64,000 nucleotides of DNA. Origin: Datura wrightii. Taxonomy: Eukaryota > Streptophyta > Magnoliopsida > Solanales > Solanaceae. Made by a program: the position numbers and the translations under genes. The stretch lies in contig JASDFA010000007.1 of assembly GCA_035772735.1 (NCBI GenBank), positions 78,937,501-79,001,500 of the forward strand. Direction: 5' to 3'. Under the pieces are notes generated by a model. The model worked only from the letters and a program-made list of their open reading frames with translations, made no database searches and had not been told where the DNA came from. This document shows positions 35,410 to 46,086 of the stretch, piece by piece; position 1 is the first letter of the stretch; each line of letters opens with the position of its first letter.

Positions 35410-36869
35410 TGTCCGGCTGGTTCAGTATGTGTTAAAAACCGACACGCAAGTGTACGTGGTCAAACAAGTAATAAAGTGGCTAAGTAGCCAAGTATCGATC
35501 CAAGGAGGCTGCTCTGGATATGCAAAATTTCCTAGTTCACTATATTTCTATTCTATTTCTAACTATGCTAACAACTATCCAATCAAGAATTTAGGGAGTT
35601 TTGTTTCTAAACTAATTATATACTAAACTTAACAACTATTATTTACGTTGAATTCAGACAATGGATATGCTCATGCTAAGGTTAAGAACGAGTAATGGAG
35701 TTGATAATTATGATAATTTGGTCATCCTCTTCTTCATATTGCTAGTCAAGAACGTTTGCCTAGAAATTAAAACTTCCGTATTTAATTTCACTTTAGAATC
35801 ATAAACCATTCGTCTACATTTCTGTGATCAAATGAAATTTATGACCTAACACTACAATTCCGGTTCCTAAATTGACTAATACGGCTTTCAAGTATATTTC
35901 TATCAAGAAAGCACATCAAAACCCAATTTTCCCAAATCAAGTTAAGAACAATACCCTATTAATTCACAACTTTCCAATTTCATGCTCTCTCGAGTGAAAT
36001 TGGACTTTTTAGATATACATTAATGGTGGCCAATCAAGAATGTACTAAGCACAAGAATTAATAGAACAATATGCAAGAAGAAGAAGAAACCATATCAATT
36101 ATTACCAATAATCATTACACAAGTTCAAAACCTCAGCAAGAAAGGAATTAGCCACTCATTCTTGGATTAATCGTCCTAGAATGAGTGTAAATCATGCATA
36201 CAATTGAAGGAAAAGAAGAAGGGAAGAGAAGAAAACTCTTATCTTTTCTATTCTTCAACTGCCACAAAACCACGTTCCTCTCTCCACTCCTGAACTCTGC
36301 TAAAAACTAGAACTAAAAGAAGACCCCTTTAAAAATAACCTAAGTGTGCTATTTATACTAGTGGGAAATTTTTCCCGGAATAACAAGCAACGTGTCATGG
36401 AGGCCAACGCGGAGCATGGCCTCCGTGACACGGCGTGGACGCGGACCTTCTCTGGAAATTTCAGGGTCCGAATAATTGGCTTCAACGTGGCACGGAGGCC
36501 ATAGCGGAGGCCTTTCTCCGTGCCACGGAGCTGTCGCGATGCCTCACTGGAATCTGCCAATTAATTTCCTCTCCAGGCAGTGTACTACCGCGATGGCAAC
36601 GTGGCACGGCGCCATCGCGGAGCCAGTGTAAAATGTGCCATCCGAGGTCTTTTCCACGCTCGCATCCAAGTCCAACTCCGACATAGTTCCAACACGCATT
36701 TTTGCTCCTAAAAATCACATTATCCTGCAAAACAAATGCTAATCATGTTGGTTAGTATAAATTCGCATTTTATTACCAAATACATGATATTATATACACA
36801 TTTCACAACAAACAAGGTAAAAATGGTACGTTTGAGTATCACTTGGGCATATAAATCTGCCCAAGATCA
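35410..36869 (-). repeat. LTR copy C, joined to the right host flank
   Basis: 1460 bp with intact TG...CA ends, flanked by GTTGT on both sides (35405-35409 and 36870-36874). Seen alone it looks like a perfect solo LTR in the same target as copy A. Its TATA box is at 36350-36357. Confidence 0.92.
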
Positions 36870-37756
36870 GTTGTGCACAGACCACCAAGACAACAGCAAC
36901 TCTAGCCCATTTCGCTCCACGGGGAGCATCGACTAGTGGGGGTGGCGGCCAACACCAAAACCGATTCTACGCCCTTGCCTCGCGCCAGGAGAAGGAGACT
37001 TTGCAATATGTGGTCATTGATGTGTTGCATGTCTTTCATATTGATGTTTATGCCTTTCTAGAACTGAGAGCTACCTTTTCTTTTGTGACTCCTTACATTG
37101 CTAGTAGCCTTGGAGTTAGTCCCGAGACCTTGTCAGAATCATTTTCAGTTTCAACCCCTGTTGGTGATTCGATCATAGCTAGACGAGTATATAGAGAATG
37201 CCCGGTCACTGTGTTGTATAAGGTGACCTCTGCAGACCTTGTAGAGTTAGCCATGACTGACTTTGACATTATTCTTGGCATGGATTGGTTGTTTGCATGT
37301 TATACTTCGATTAATTGTAGGACTCGTATAGTGGAATTTCATTTTCTGGGTGAGTCAGTGTTGGAGTGGAAGGGTAGTTCGGCGATACCAGTAGGTCGGT
37401 TTATTTCCTACCTTAAGGCCAGGAAGATGATTTCTAAAGGTTGCAAACACCACCTTGTTAGGGTTAAGTATGTGGAGTCCAAGATCCCGGCTATTCAATC
37501 AGTTCTAGTGGTGTGCAAATATCCGGAGGTGTTTTGTGATAATTTGCCAGGTGTTCCCCCGGAGAGGGAAATTGATTTCGGCATTGATCTACTACTCGAT
37601 ACACAACCTATCTCTACTCCTCCCCATAGGATGGCTCCAACCAAGCTAAAGGAATTGAAGTATCAATTAAAGGATCTATTGGATAAGGGCTTCATTAGAC
37701 CGAGCCAGTTTCTACGGGTTGCACCAGTCTATTTGTTCGAAAGAAGGACGGTTGCT
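36870..37756 (+). pseudogene. Element H gag end, protease and start of RT
   Basis: This continues the H gag linker after the Athila-like insertion. The open frame 37001-37786 carries the protease-like domain, but the active site LDPGAT of sister copies reads LELRAT here, so the catalytic aspartate is lost. FDIILGMDWLF and RTRIVEFHF follow, then PGVPPEREIDFGIDL and the RT start LKDLLDKGFIRPSQ. The frame is cut in the KKDG motif at 37756 by S2. Confidence 0.87.
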
Positions 37757-40331
37757 GTTATACCCCGTAAGATTCCCAGCACCTAGATGGCATATTTGCG
37801 TGTTGGTTAAGCATATTTGGAAGCCATACATGCTAGAGAAAGGCCCGGGAAAAGACCGAACGGGGAAAGCTGTCGAACCATCGTAGAAGGAGCCGGGGCA
37901 GAGCCCCTCCGCGATGGCAACGTGTCACGGAGGTGGAGCCTCCGCATTGGCTCCGTGACACGTTGGGCCTGTCCAGGCCCAAGTATATAAAGCCCCCACT
38001 TCGGTTGGTGATGATATATCTCTTATTTAATTTCCAGAAAAGCGTAGAAAACAGAGAGAGACGAAGAGGGTTAATATATTATCATCCGATTACGCTGCCA
38101 AACGTAGTCCAAACTTAAATTAACTCTAGATACCGAGGTATTTAGCAGCAGGGAGCATCCCTACGGATTTTGTTTCGCGAAATACGGCCGACGAATTGTC
38201 GAGCTACCGGACTAAGGTAAGTAGAATTGCTCCAAACTAGTGTCTATGTGCTCCTAGCTGTGAAGTGAATACTTCTCCCTTCTGGACTTCTGGAAAATAA
38301 CGAGTTTTCGACCGTCTTTCGATAAGCCTAAGTTTAGGCCATAATTATATTGAAAGTGACGTCGTCCTTCAGAATAAAGTTGTATTTAGTACTGATTGAC
38401 GTGTATATGAATGCAGTTGGGAGAAATAGCTGGAATATTGATCGAGCCTCATCGGACAGTCGGATAACTCGAGGTTAAGCTATGTGAAGTTGTTCTTTGG
38501 CAAGTTAGTAAGCCTTAGCTTGGTAAATCATAGTAAACTCCGTATTTGTAACTCTCTGAGTTGAATATTGAGAATTAAGTAAGTCTAATAGATTCTGAGT
38601 TGTGTTGCCATATTGTATTCAGTCCGAAAGTTAGTAAAGCATGCGCCAAAGGGCGAGTTAGCATTCCAGATTCAGTGTAGCTTATTGTGTGATTAGCAAG
38701 CATGTTGTAGAATAAAAAGAGACAGATTTTTAGAATAAAAGTTAGTAAAGAAAGATCAGATAGACAGACAGTTTATGGCTACAGATTAGCCATTCAGGCA
38801 GATAGTATCTTGGCTACAGATTAGCCAAACAGTTAAATAAAGATTTCAGAATCAGTATAATACAGAAAGAAATCAGCATAAGAAATCAGATTTCAGATAG
38901 CCTTTTTCAGTTATATATGCTTGCTATTCATATGTGCTATTTGCTTGTTGAGACTTGTTGTGGCGTGAGGGCACCCTTTTGAGCGTCCTCGCCACCCCTG
39001 GGTTGGTAATCGTGTAGCCCACTGAGCGGGTGGGTTTACGTCACTCCAAGGAGTGGCATGCCGTCCCCAGTTTGGATGAAGATGGGATGAAGCTTTCCCC
39101 ATATCAGGCTGATCAGCATTACAGTACATATAGCCCTGTTGTGTGCAAGCGCCCAGGGAAAAGATACAGATACAGTTACAGTTGCAGATCTTATTACAGG
39201 TGCAGCTCTAGTTTCAGATAGCCCTAAGGAGAGTTCTAGGGAACCAGACCCTATCTGTTACTGTCTGCACAGGAGTCCCCCGGACTCAAACACGGTTATT
39301 TATATCGGAGGCTATGGCCCGAGCCGGAGACCCAAGGGGCCGGTAGAGGAGCTTCGAGTGAGTAGATGAGGGGAGTGACTTATTTTTGGTTGGTTTTGAC
39401 CCGAGTAGGGGTATATAGATTGTTTGCTTGTTTGGCACCATCCGACTTATGGGGGTTGGTATTGGCTATTGCTTGCTAAATGTATATGTACTTATGTGCT
39501 TATCTATACTAGTTAATAGACAGCAGGCCGCCGTGACTACAGACACGCTCCTGCCTATCAGTGCAGAAAGGTTTGATATAGTTCCTATCAGCCCTTCAGA
39601 TTCAGTTATCTTCTGCTTACAGACTAGTTAGTTATGTTATCTGTATTTAGTTGTATTATTTCAGTTGCTTTGCATACTCGGTACCAGTGGTACTGACGCC
39701 CAGTGGGGCACTGCATTACTTGCCTGCAAGTACTCATAGACGAGGAGGCGATCCCTCGTGATCCTAGCCAGCGCAGAGTCATCAGCTCCTGTCATCCGGA
39801 GCTTGATATTTCAGAGGTTTATATCATTTCCTTTTGTTGTACAGTATGGGTAGGCCGGGGCCCTATCCCGACCATCTTATCAGTATTCCTAGAGGCTTGC
39901 AGTCTGTATATATTTCCCTGTGGTCGATTGAGCCGGTCGTGTGAGGCTGTGCAGTTTGATATAGCTGTTTAGCATTTCAGTTTATGTTGGTCGTGTGAGG
40001 CCTTAGTTTGATAGTAGTGGTGACCTTGCCAGTCACGTAGTTATTCAACATTTTATTGTTGAGTTGCAGTTGACTAGACAACATGGTGGCCTTGTCGGCC
40101 CGCATAGGTTTCCCCCTTGTAAGTATGTTTCTGGTTAGCTGAAGTTTCATACAGGTGGCTATAGGCCTAGTCGGCCGAAGGCTGTATTTACAGACGTCAT
40201 ATAGCCCGTTGATTTCATGAATCTGAGTTAGAGCAAGCCAGGCACCAGATGTGCTTAGGCTCACTAGCTAGCAGTCTAGATCCTACTAGGGCACCAGGTG
40301 CCAGTCATACCCCCCAAGGTGGGGCGTGACA
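37757..40331 (+). repeat. S2: solo LTR inserted in the RT of element H
   Basis: 2575 bp, beginning TGTTATACCCCGTAAG and ending GGGGCGTGACA. It is flanked by GTTGC (37752-37756) and GTTCC (40332-40336), an imperfect 5-bp TSD. Removing it rejoins RT at KKDG/SLRM. The LTR is unlike those of H or X. It carries a palindrome plus TATA box at its start and two copies of TGGCTACAGATTAGCCA (38776-38792, 38811-38827). No coding sequence is credible inside it. Probably a gypsy-type family, not further assigned. Confidence 0.83.
37919..37991 (+). promoter_or_regulatory. Palindrome and TATA box of S2
   Basis: AACGTGTCACGGAG (37919-37932) is a perfect inverted repeat of CTCCGTGACACGTT (37951-37964). TATATAAA lies at 37984-37991, 20 bases downstream. 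The preceding GCGATGGC (37911-37918) also matches part of the Athila-like module. Confidence 0.65.
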
Positions 40332-43005
40332 GTTCCCTTCGCATGTGTATTGACTATCGGTAGTTGAAAAAGGTTACCGTCAAGAACAAGAACCCCTTAC
40401 CTAGGATCAATGATTTGTTTGACCAGCTTCAGGGGTGCCAAATGCTTCTCCAAGATAGATCTCAAGTTTGGGATCACCAGCTCAGGGTTCGGGAGAGTGA
40501 CATCCCAAAGACCGCTTTCAGGACTCGGTATGGTCACTACGAATTTGTTGTTATGTATTTCAAACTAACCAATGCCCCTACAAATTTTATGGATCTAATG
40601 AACAAGGTGTTCAAGGCATATTTGTACATGTTCGTGATTGTGTTCATTGACGACATCTAGATATACTCACAGAGCGAAGAGGAGCATGCCGCTCACTTCA
40701 GGGTAGTACTTGAGACCCTCAAGGATCATTAGCTATATGCAAAGTTCAGTAAGTGAGAATTTTGGCTAGATTCGGTGGCATTTTTGGGTCATGTGGTATC
40801 GAGAGAAGGCATAAGGGTAGATTCCCAAAAAGTTGAGGCAGTGAAGAATTGGCCTAACCTAGTGAATCCTTCAGAAATTCAGAGTTTCTTGGGTCTAGCT
40901 GGCTACTATCGGAGGTTTGTTTAGGGTTTCTCATCTATTATGACACCTTTGACTAAGTTAACTCAGAAAAAGGTGAAGTTCCAATGGTCGGAAGCTTGTG
41001 AGAAAATCTTCCAAGAATTGAAGACCTGACTCACTTCAACACCAGTGCTGACTTTGCGCGAGGGTACTGAAAGCTTAGTTGTATATTGTGATGCTTCGAG
41101 AGTTGGACTGGGATGTGTGTTGATGCAGCGTGGGAAGGTAATAGTATCTGCTTCAAGATAGTTGAAAGTTCATGAAAAGAATTACCCAACCCATGATCTC
41201 GAGTTAGCTGCGGTGGTGTTTGCATTGAAAATATGGCAGCATTACTTGTATGGGGTCCACGTGGATATATTTACGGATCACAAGATCTTGCAATATGTGT
41301 TCTCAAAGAAAGATCTAAATCTTCAGCAAAGGAGGTGGTTGGAGTTACTTAAGGACTATGACATGAGTGTCCTTTACCACTCAGGTAAGGCCAATGTGGT
41401 TGCAGATGCACTTAGTAGGCTCTCTATGGAGAGTGTGTCCCACGTGGATGAGGGAAAGTAGGAGTTGGTGAAGGATGTCCACCGGCTTGCAAGACTAGGA
41501 GTTAGGTTGATCGACTCGACTGATGGTGACGTTATTGTGCAGAATGGGTCGGAATCGTCCTTAGTAGTTGATGTCAAATCTAAGCAAGACGAGGATCTGA
41601 CTTTGAGATAGCTGAAGGAAGCAGTGCGGAGTCAAAAGGTGGAGGTTTCCTCCCAAGGGGGAGATGGTGTTCTATGATAACAGGGTCGACTATGTGTTCT
41701 GGACGTTGATAATTTAAGAGTTCGGATATTGCATGTGGCACATGGTACTAGATATTCTATCCATCCGCGATCCACGAAGATGTATCGGGACTTGCGAGAA
41801 ATCTATTGGTGGGATGGTATGAAGAAGGATATTGCAGAGTTCGTAGCTAAATGTCCAAACTGTAAGCTAGTGAAAGTCGAGCATCAAAGGCCGGGAGGTG
41901 TACTTCAGGATATTAGCATTCCCACTTGGAAGTGGGAGGAAATAAATATGGATTTTGTTACACGCCTATCTCATACTCGTCAACACTATGACTCCGTTTG
42001 GGTGGTGGTAGACAGGTTAACTAAGGCTGCACACTTCCTACCGGTCAAGACCACAGATTCAGCGGATGATTATGCCAAGTTGTATATTCGAGAGTTGGTT
42101 CGACTTCATGGAGTGCCCTTGTCAATTATTTTATACCGAGGTACTCAGTTTACCTCTCAGTTTTGGAGGTCTTTTCAGAAGGGACTTGGGACTCAAGTCA
42201 AGCTCATCACGGCCTTTCAACTGCAAATGGATGGCCAAGCCGAGCGAACAATCCAGACTCTTAAGGACATGTTGAGGGCATGTGTGGTGGATTTGAAAGG
42301 TAGTTGGGATGATCATTTTCCCTTAATCGAGTTCGCCTATAATAACATTTGTCACTCCAGTATCCAGATGGCACTGTTCGAGGCTCTTTACAGACAAAGG
42401 TGTAGATCTCCCATCGGATGGTTTGGGATTGGCGAGGCAGCTATGATAGGACCAAATTCGATTCACGTGGCGATGGTGAAGGTTCAGTTGATAAGGGACT
42501 GGTTAAAAACCCCTCAAAGTCGTCAGAAATCGTATGCTGATGTGAGGAGAAGGGATCTGGAGTTTAATGTGGACGACTGGGTATTTCTAAAGGTATCTCC
42601 CATGAAGGGAGTCATGCGGTTCAGAAAGGAAGGGAAACTTAGTCCCCGCTATGTGGGTCCCTACCGGGTTGTGAGAAGAGTTGGTAAGGTGGCATATGAG
42701 TTGGACTTGCCATCAGAGTTATCTTCAGTTCATCCTGTCAATCATGTGTCACTTTTGAAGAAGTGTTTGGGTGCCCAGCCTTGGTAGTCCTGATAAACAA
42801 CATTGGGGTAAAAGACAACCTCAGTTATGAAGAAATTCCTATTGAAATCTTTGATCATCAAGTTTGGAAGTTGAGAAACAAAGAAGTAGCTTCGGTTAAA
42901 GTTTTATGGAGAAATCAACATGTTGAGGGAGCTACGTGGTAAGCCGAAGCAGATATGATGGCTAGATATCCACATTTGTTCTCTACCGGCTCGGTTCTGA
43001 CTTGA
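40332..43005 (+). pseudogene. Element H pol: RT, RNase H, integrase, chromodomain
   Basis: RT palm with FIDD at 40643-40654, followed one codon later by a TAG. The thumb is near 40740-40900. RNase H lies near 41090-41460 (CDASRVGLG-like, THDLELAAVVFALKIW). Integrase is an open frame of 352 codons at 41729-42787. It has the zinc motif (CPNCK), MDFVTRL and AERTIQTLKDMLRAC, but the second catalytic aspartate (SDRG in M) is tyrosine here, TAC at 42134-42136. The C-terminal barrel (MKGVMRFRKEGKLSP) leads after a frameshift near 42785 to a chromodomain (SYEEIPIEI, VKVLWRNQHVEGATW) with one stop, ending with TGA at 43003-43005. Confidence 0.9.
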
Positions 43006-43234
43006 GGTATCAGTTTTGCCTTATGACTCTGTCTAGTTTTCATATTCAGTTTATATGTGCAAGTTTCTTTTATATTTATGAATGTGTATGTAAAGTATGA
43101 GATCAGTTCCGCTATATGGTTTTATTTGGAGGTAGTCATTCCGTGAAAATTTCGGTTAAAATGATTAGTATATGGCTATAAATTGTATGCTTCTATTTGC
43201 TGCTTGTTTCCTACATTCGAGGATGAATGTTTCC

Positions 43235-43247
43235 AAGGGGGAGATAT
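43235..43247 (+). promoter_or_regulatory. Polypurine tract of element H
   Basis: AAGGGGGAGATAT directly precedes the 3' LTR start TGTAATACCCCGG. Confidence 0.85.
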
Positions 43248-45542
43248 TGTAATACCCCGGAAAGGGGCTAAGAATAGACCAGGGAGTTAAATTTAAAAAG
43301 TGAAAAAAATTGGCAAAAACATCACAGGACGAGCGACTCAACGACTCATGGGTGGATACCACGAGTCGTCGAAAACAATCATGGAATGGGGGGTTCAGGG
43401 AAGCAGTGGTGACAATGGATGGTGTAATGACTCATTTTCAGGAAGAATGAGTCGTTACCAGTCGTTGGAAGGATTGAGCTTAGGCTGAGGGGGGAAACAA
43501 CGGGGCATCCCACGATTCGTGGTGAGAAGCAACGACCCATTATTTCTAGTCGTTGGTTGAGAGTTGAGAATTCTAGTGCATACAACAGATGAAGACCACG
43601 ACTCATTGGATGCCACCACAAGTCGTCGTGAGGCTCGTGGAGAGGAAAGTCAGATTTGGTCAAGGGGTTGACAACGGTCTATCCAACAATCCATTGATTA
43701 CAACAATGACTCGTCATGACGAGTCGTGGGAAGAATCTGAGGATGTCATGGGGAAGTGTATCCAACAACTCGATACAATGAGTCGTGGTTTGGTGCAACG
43801 ACCCATTGGATCAGTGGTTGGTCCGTCCAGAACAGTTTTCAGGGAAATAATTTTAAGGGCATTTTCGACTTTTCCATGCTTTGAGACCCTAAAGTACATA
43901 ATTTTGTGTATTTTTCTGAGTGGGTTAAGGTGGGTTAAGTCCCTAATGCATACTCATTCCCATGCAATAGCTTTAGATATGTTTTAGGGAGATTCAAGGC
44001 CTTCTTCTCCAAGTTCCCATCAAGTTCTTTGTGGGTATTCAAGGAACTTCAAAATCATCCCATCCCCAGGTATGTAGGGTTTTAGAATGTGTGAAATTCT
44101 TCCTCACCCATGCCCAACTTTTGATTTAAATGATGAATCCTCCTATTCAAGTTCTATGGTGTTTTACCCAAATGAATGAAAAAGTGATTTCTCTTTATGG
44201 GTATGATTTAATTGAGTTTTAATTATTGAATTATAAATGATGGGCAAGTTTTATATTATTTTTCTTAAAAATCACGTTTCAAGCTTTTAAATCTACATTG
44301 CCCATTGATGAAAGTTCATGAAAGTTATGATTTACGATGAATATGCAATATTTTGAGGTTATTGATGATGGAAAAACATGAATTCAAGTTACCCATGTTT
44401 ATGAGCATATTTTGAAATAATTGAATATGATGAAGTATTGGGCAATGCCTACATATTGAAGAATGATTTATAATTTATGAAGCGAATTACATGATTTATT
44501 GATTTATGATGTTGGCCAGTGAAAAGGGCCTATGATTCTTGGCTAAGCATGTTTTAAAGGGGATCAATAATGATAAATGTTATATTTTAGCCAATGAATC
44601 TTAATGCCTGATGTTATTGATTTATGTATGAGCCTATATGCATGTTTTTGGGAGCGGTGTCTATCACCGAGCAGCCCGACATTCAAAGGATTACGCCGGT
44701 GTCTCATAACCATGTGCCACTGTGGGTTTATATTGATAAGGATCCCCTCAAATGTGATATCACGCCTAATGTACGACCCTCACCAGGAAATCCAGGGTCG
44801 GCTCTGCCCACTTGAGTGAGATAGTTGGGGCATGATGAAAGGCTCTACCTTGATGGTGTCAGTTATGACGAGTTCTCCCATTGTTCCACATGTTTTATGC
44901 ATTTTTATATTTATTTTATTAGCTCAAGTTATGTTTTGATAAAGTTACTTATGATTATGATTATGAATGCTTTATGAACGATTTGAAAGTCTTGAGCCTT
45001 ATGTTTTCTTACAAAGTTTATCACACAAGCATGATGTCCTTCTCCCATGATTATTTAGGAGTTTATTTTACTTTTAACGTCCATTTTACTTACGTTGCGT
45101 ACTTGGTACATTCCACAAATTGAGGCGCATACTTTCTATGCTGTATCATTTCATGATACAAGGTCCGGGTTTCAGGTTCATCCTTATCCTTAGTCCATCT
45201 CGGCTTATGCTCTCAAATTGCTAGTGAATCCTCATGTTCAGAGGACTGTTTGACAGACTTTCATATTATTTATGTTTCAGTATTGGTCGGGTTAGTTGGG
45301 GGATGTTTTCCCATCAACCCATCTTATGTATTAGAGACTTTCAGATAATGTGTAGTATCTAGCTCTTGTGTATGCTTAGTATTTTATGTTGTTATGCTAT
45401 GTTTACATTTCCTCTTGTTTATGCTAAGTATTCCACTTTGTTAATTGAGATTAGATGTATGCATGTGCCATGGGTCGACTTGGGGTCTCTTGGGGTCATT
45501 TGTCCCGTGTCTACAATCTGAGTGTACGTTCGGGTCATGATA
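43248..45542 (+). repeat. 3' LTR of element H
   Basis: 2295 bp, TGTAATACCCCGG to GGGTCATGATA (final CA decayed to TA). 43316-43815 is a dense field of ACGAGTCGT-type half-palindromes. Confidence 0.87.
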
Positions 45543-46037
45543 GTTATAAACCCGCTATGCGTGTTAACTCATGCCTTCCAGTATGTTCAGCTTGAACTCA
45601 GTCTTTAGGAGTTCCTTTAGTAGCCAGTAGATGAGGGTACCTCATGTATGTGCTCAGTTTTAGATGTCATGAATGATTCGTGCTTATGAGTCCCTTACTT
45701 TCAGTTAGACCAGATACCATGAATCTTAGTTCAGTATCAGAAAGAAATTTGAGAATGATGACTCAGTTCGTATCAACTAAGTGCCAGTTAGAGGAAAAGA
45801 ATCCTTCTCCGTGTTCTATTTAGTCCTATGTGCATTTTCATGTTTTTCAATCCCTCTTACGCCTTAACATGCATGTGCGATTTGGATATTTAGTTCGGAG
45901 ATGTAAGATCAACCCGGAGTTAGATACTCCATCAGTTTCAGATGAAAATGTTCAGTATTTTGGGATATCAGTTATTCCCCCAATTTTTAGTGTGTTTATC
46001 CAACATTCAAGGACGAATTTTCCCAAAGGGGAGATAT
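45543..46037 (+). other. 3' untranslated region and PPT of element X
   Basis: Non-coding, between the H insertion and X's 3' LTR. It contains the segment CATTCAAGGACGAATTTTCC, typical of the region just before the PPT in these elements (compare 43213-43232 and 47510-47530). It ends with AAAGGGGAGATAT (46025-46037). Confidence 0.7.
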
Positions 46038-46086
46038 TGTAACACCCCAAAAGTTTCTAAGATCATAACCCAGAATTAGATGGAGT
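46038..46086 (+). repeat. First 49 bases of the X 3' LTR
   Basis: TGTAACACCCCAAAAG onward matches 18818-18866 of the 5' LTR, then breaks off into the integrase of Y. The LTR resumes at 49811. Confidence 0.88.

Larger units (their letters stand above)
25229..36869 (-). mobile_element. Athila-like non-autonomous LTR retrotransposon with an extra third LTR
   Basis: TSD GTTGT (25224-25228 and 36870-36874). On the minus strand the LTR starts TGATCTTGGG and ends CCGGACA. The tRNA-Asp PBS and the gag-protease type (CDLGASINLMPSS) match Athila-type elements. The internal region between 26689 and 33738 is about 7 kb. It encodes gag-protease and one further ORF, but I find no RT, RNase H, integrase or chromodomain. 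Three LTR copies (25229-26688, 33739-35197, 35410-36869) differ by about a dozen bases pairwise by eye, so this is the youngest insertion here. Copy C and the preceding 41-bp host duplication are a secondary rearrangement. Confidence 0.85.
23206..45542 (+). mobile_element. Element H: plus-strand Tekay/Del-like chromovirus broken by two later insertions
   Basis: Truncated 5' LTR, PBS, gag (to 25228), protease/RT (36870-37756), RT to chromodomain (40332-43005), PPT and 3' LTR are collinear. The intervening DNA is the Athila-like element (25229-36869) and S2 (37757-40331). The left end lacks about the first 1524 bases of LTR, so no TSD can be checked. H lies inside element X. Confidence 0.88.
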
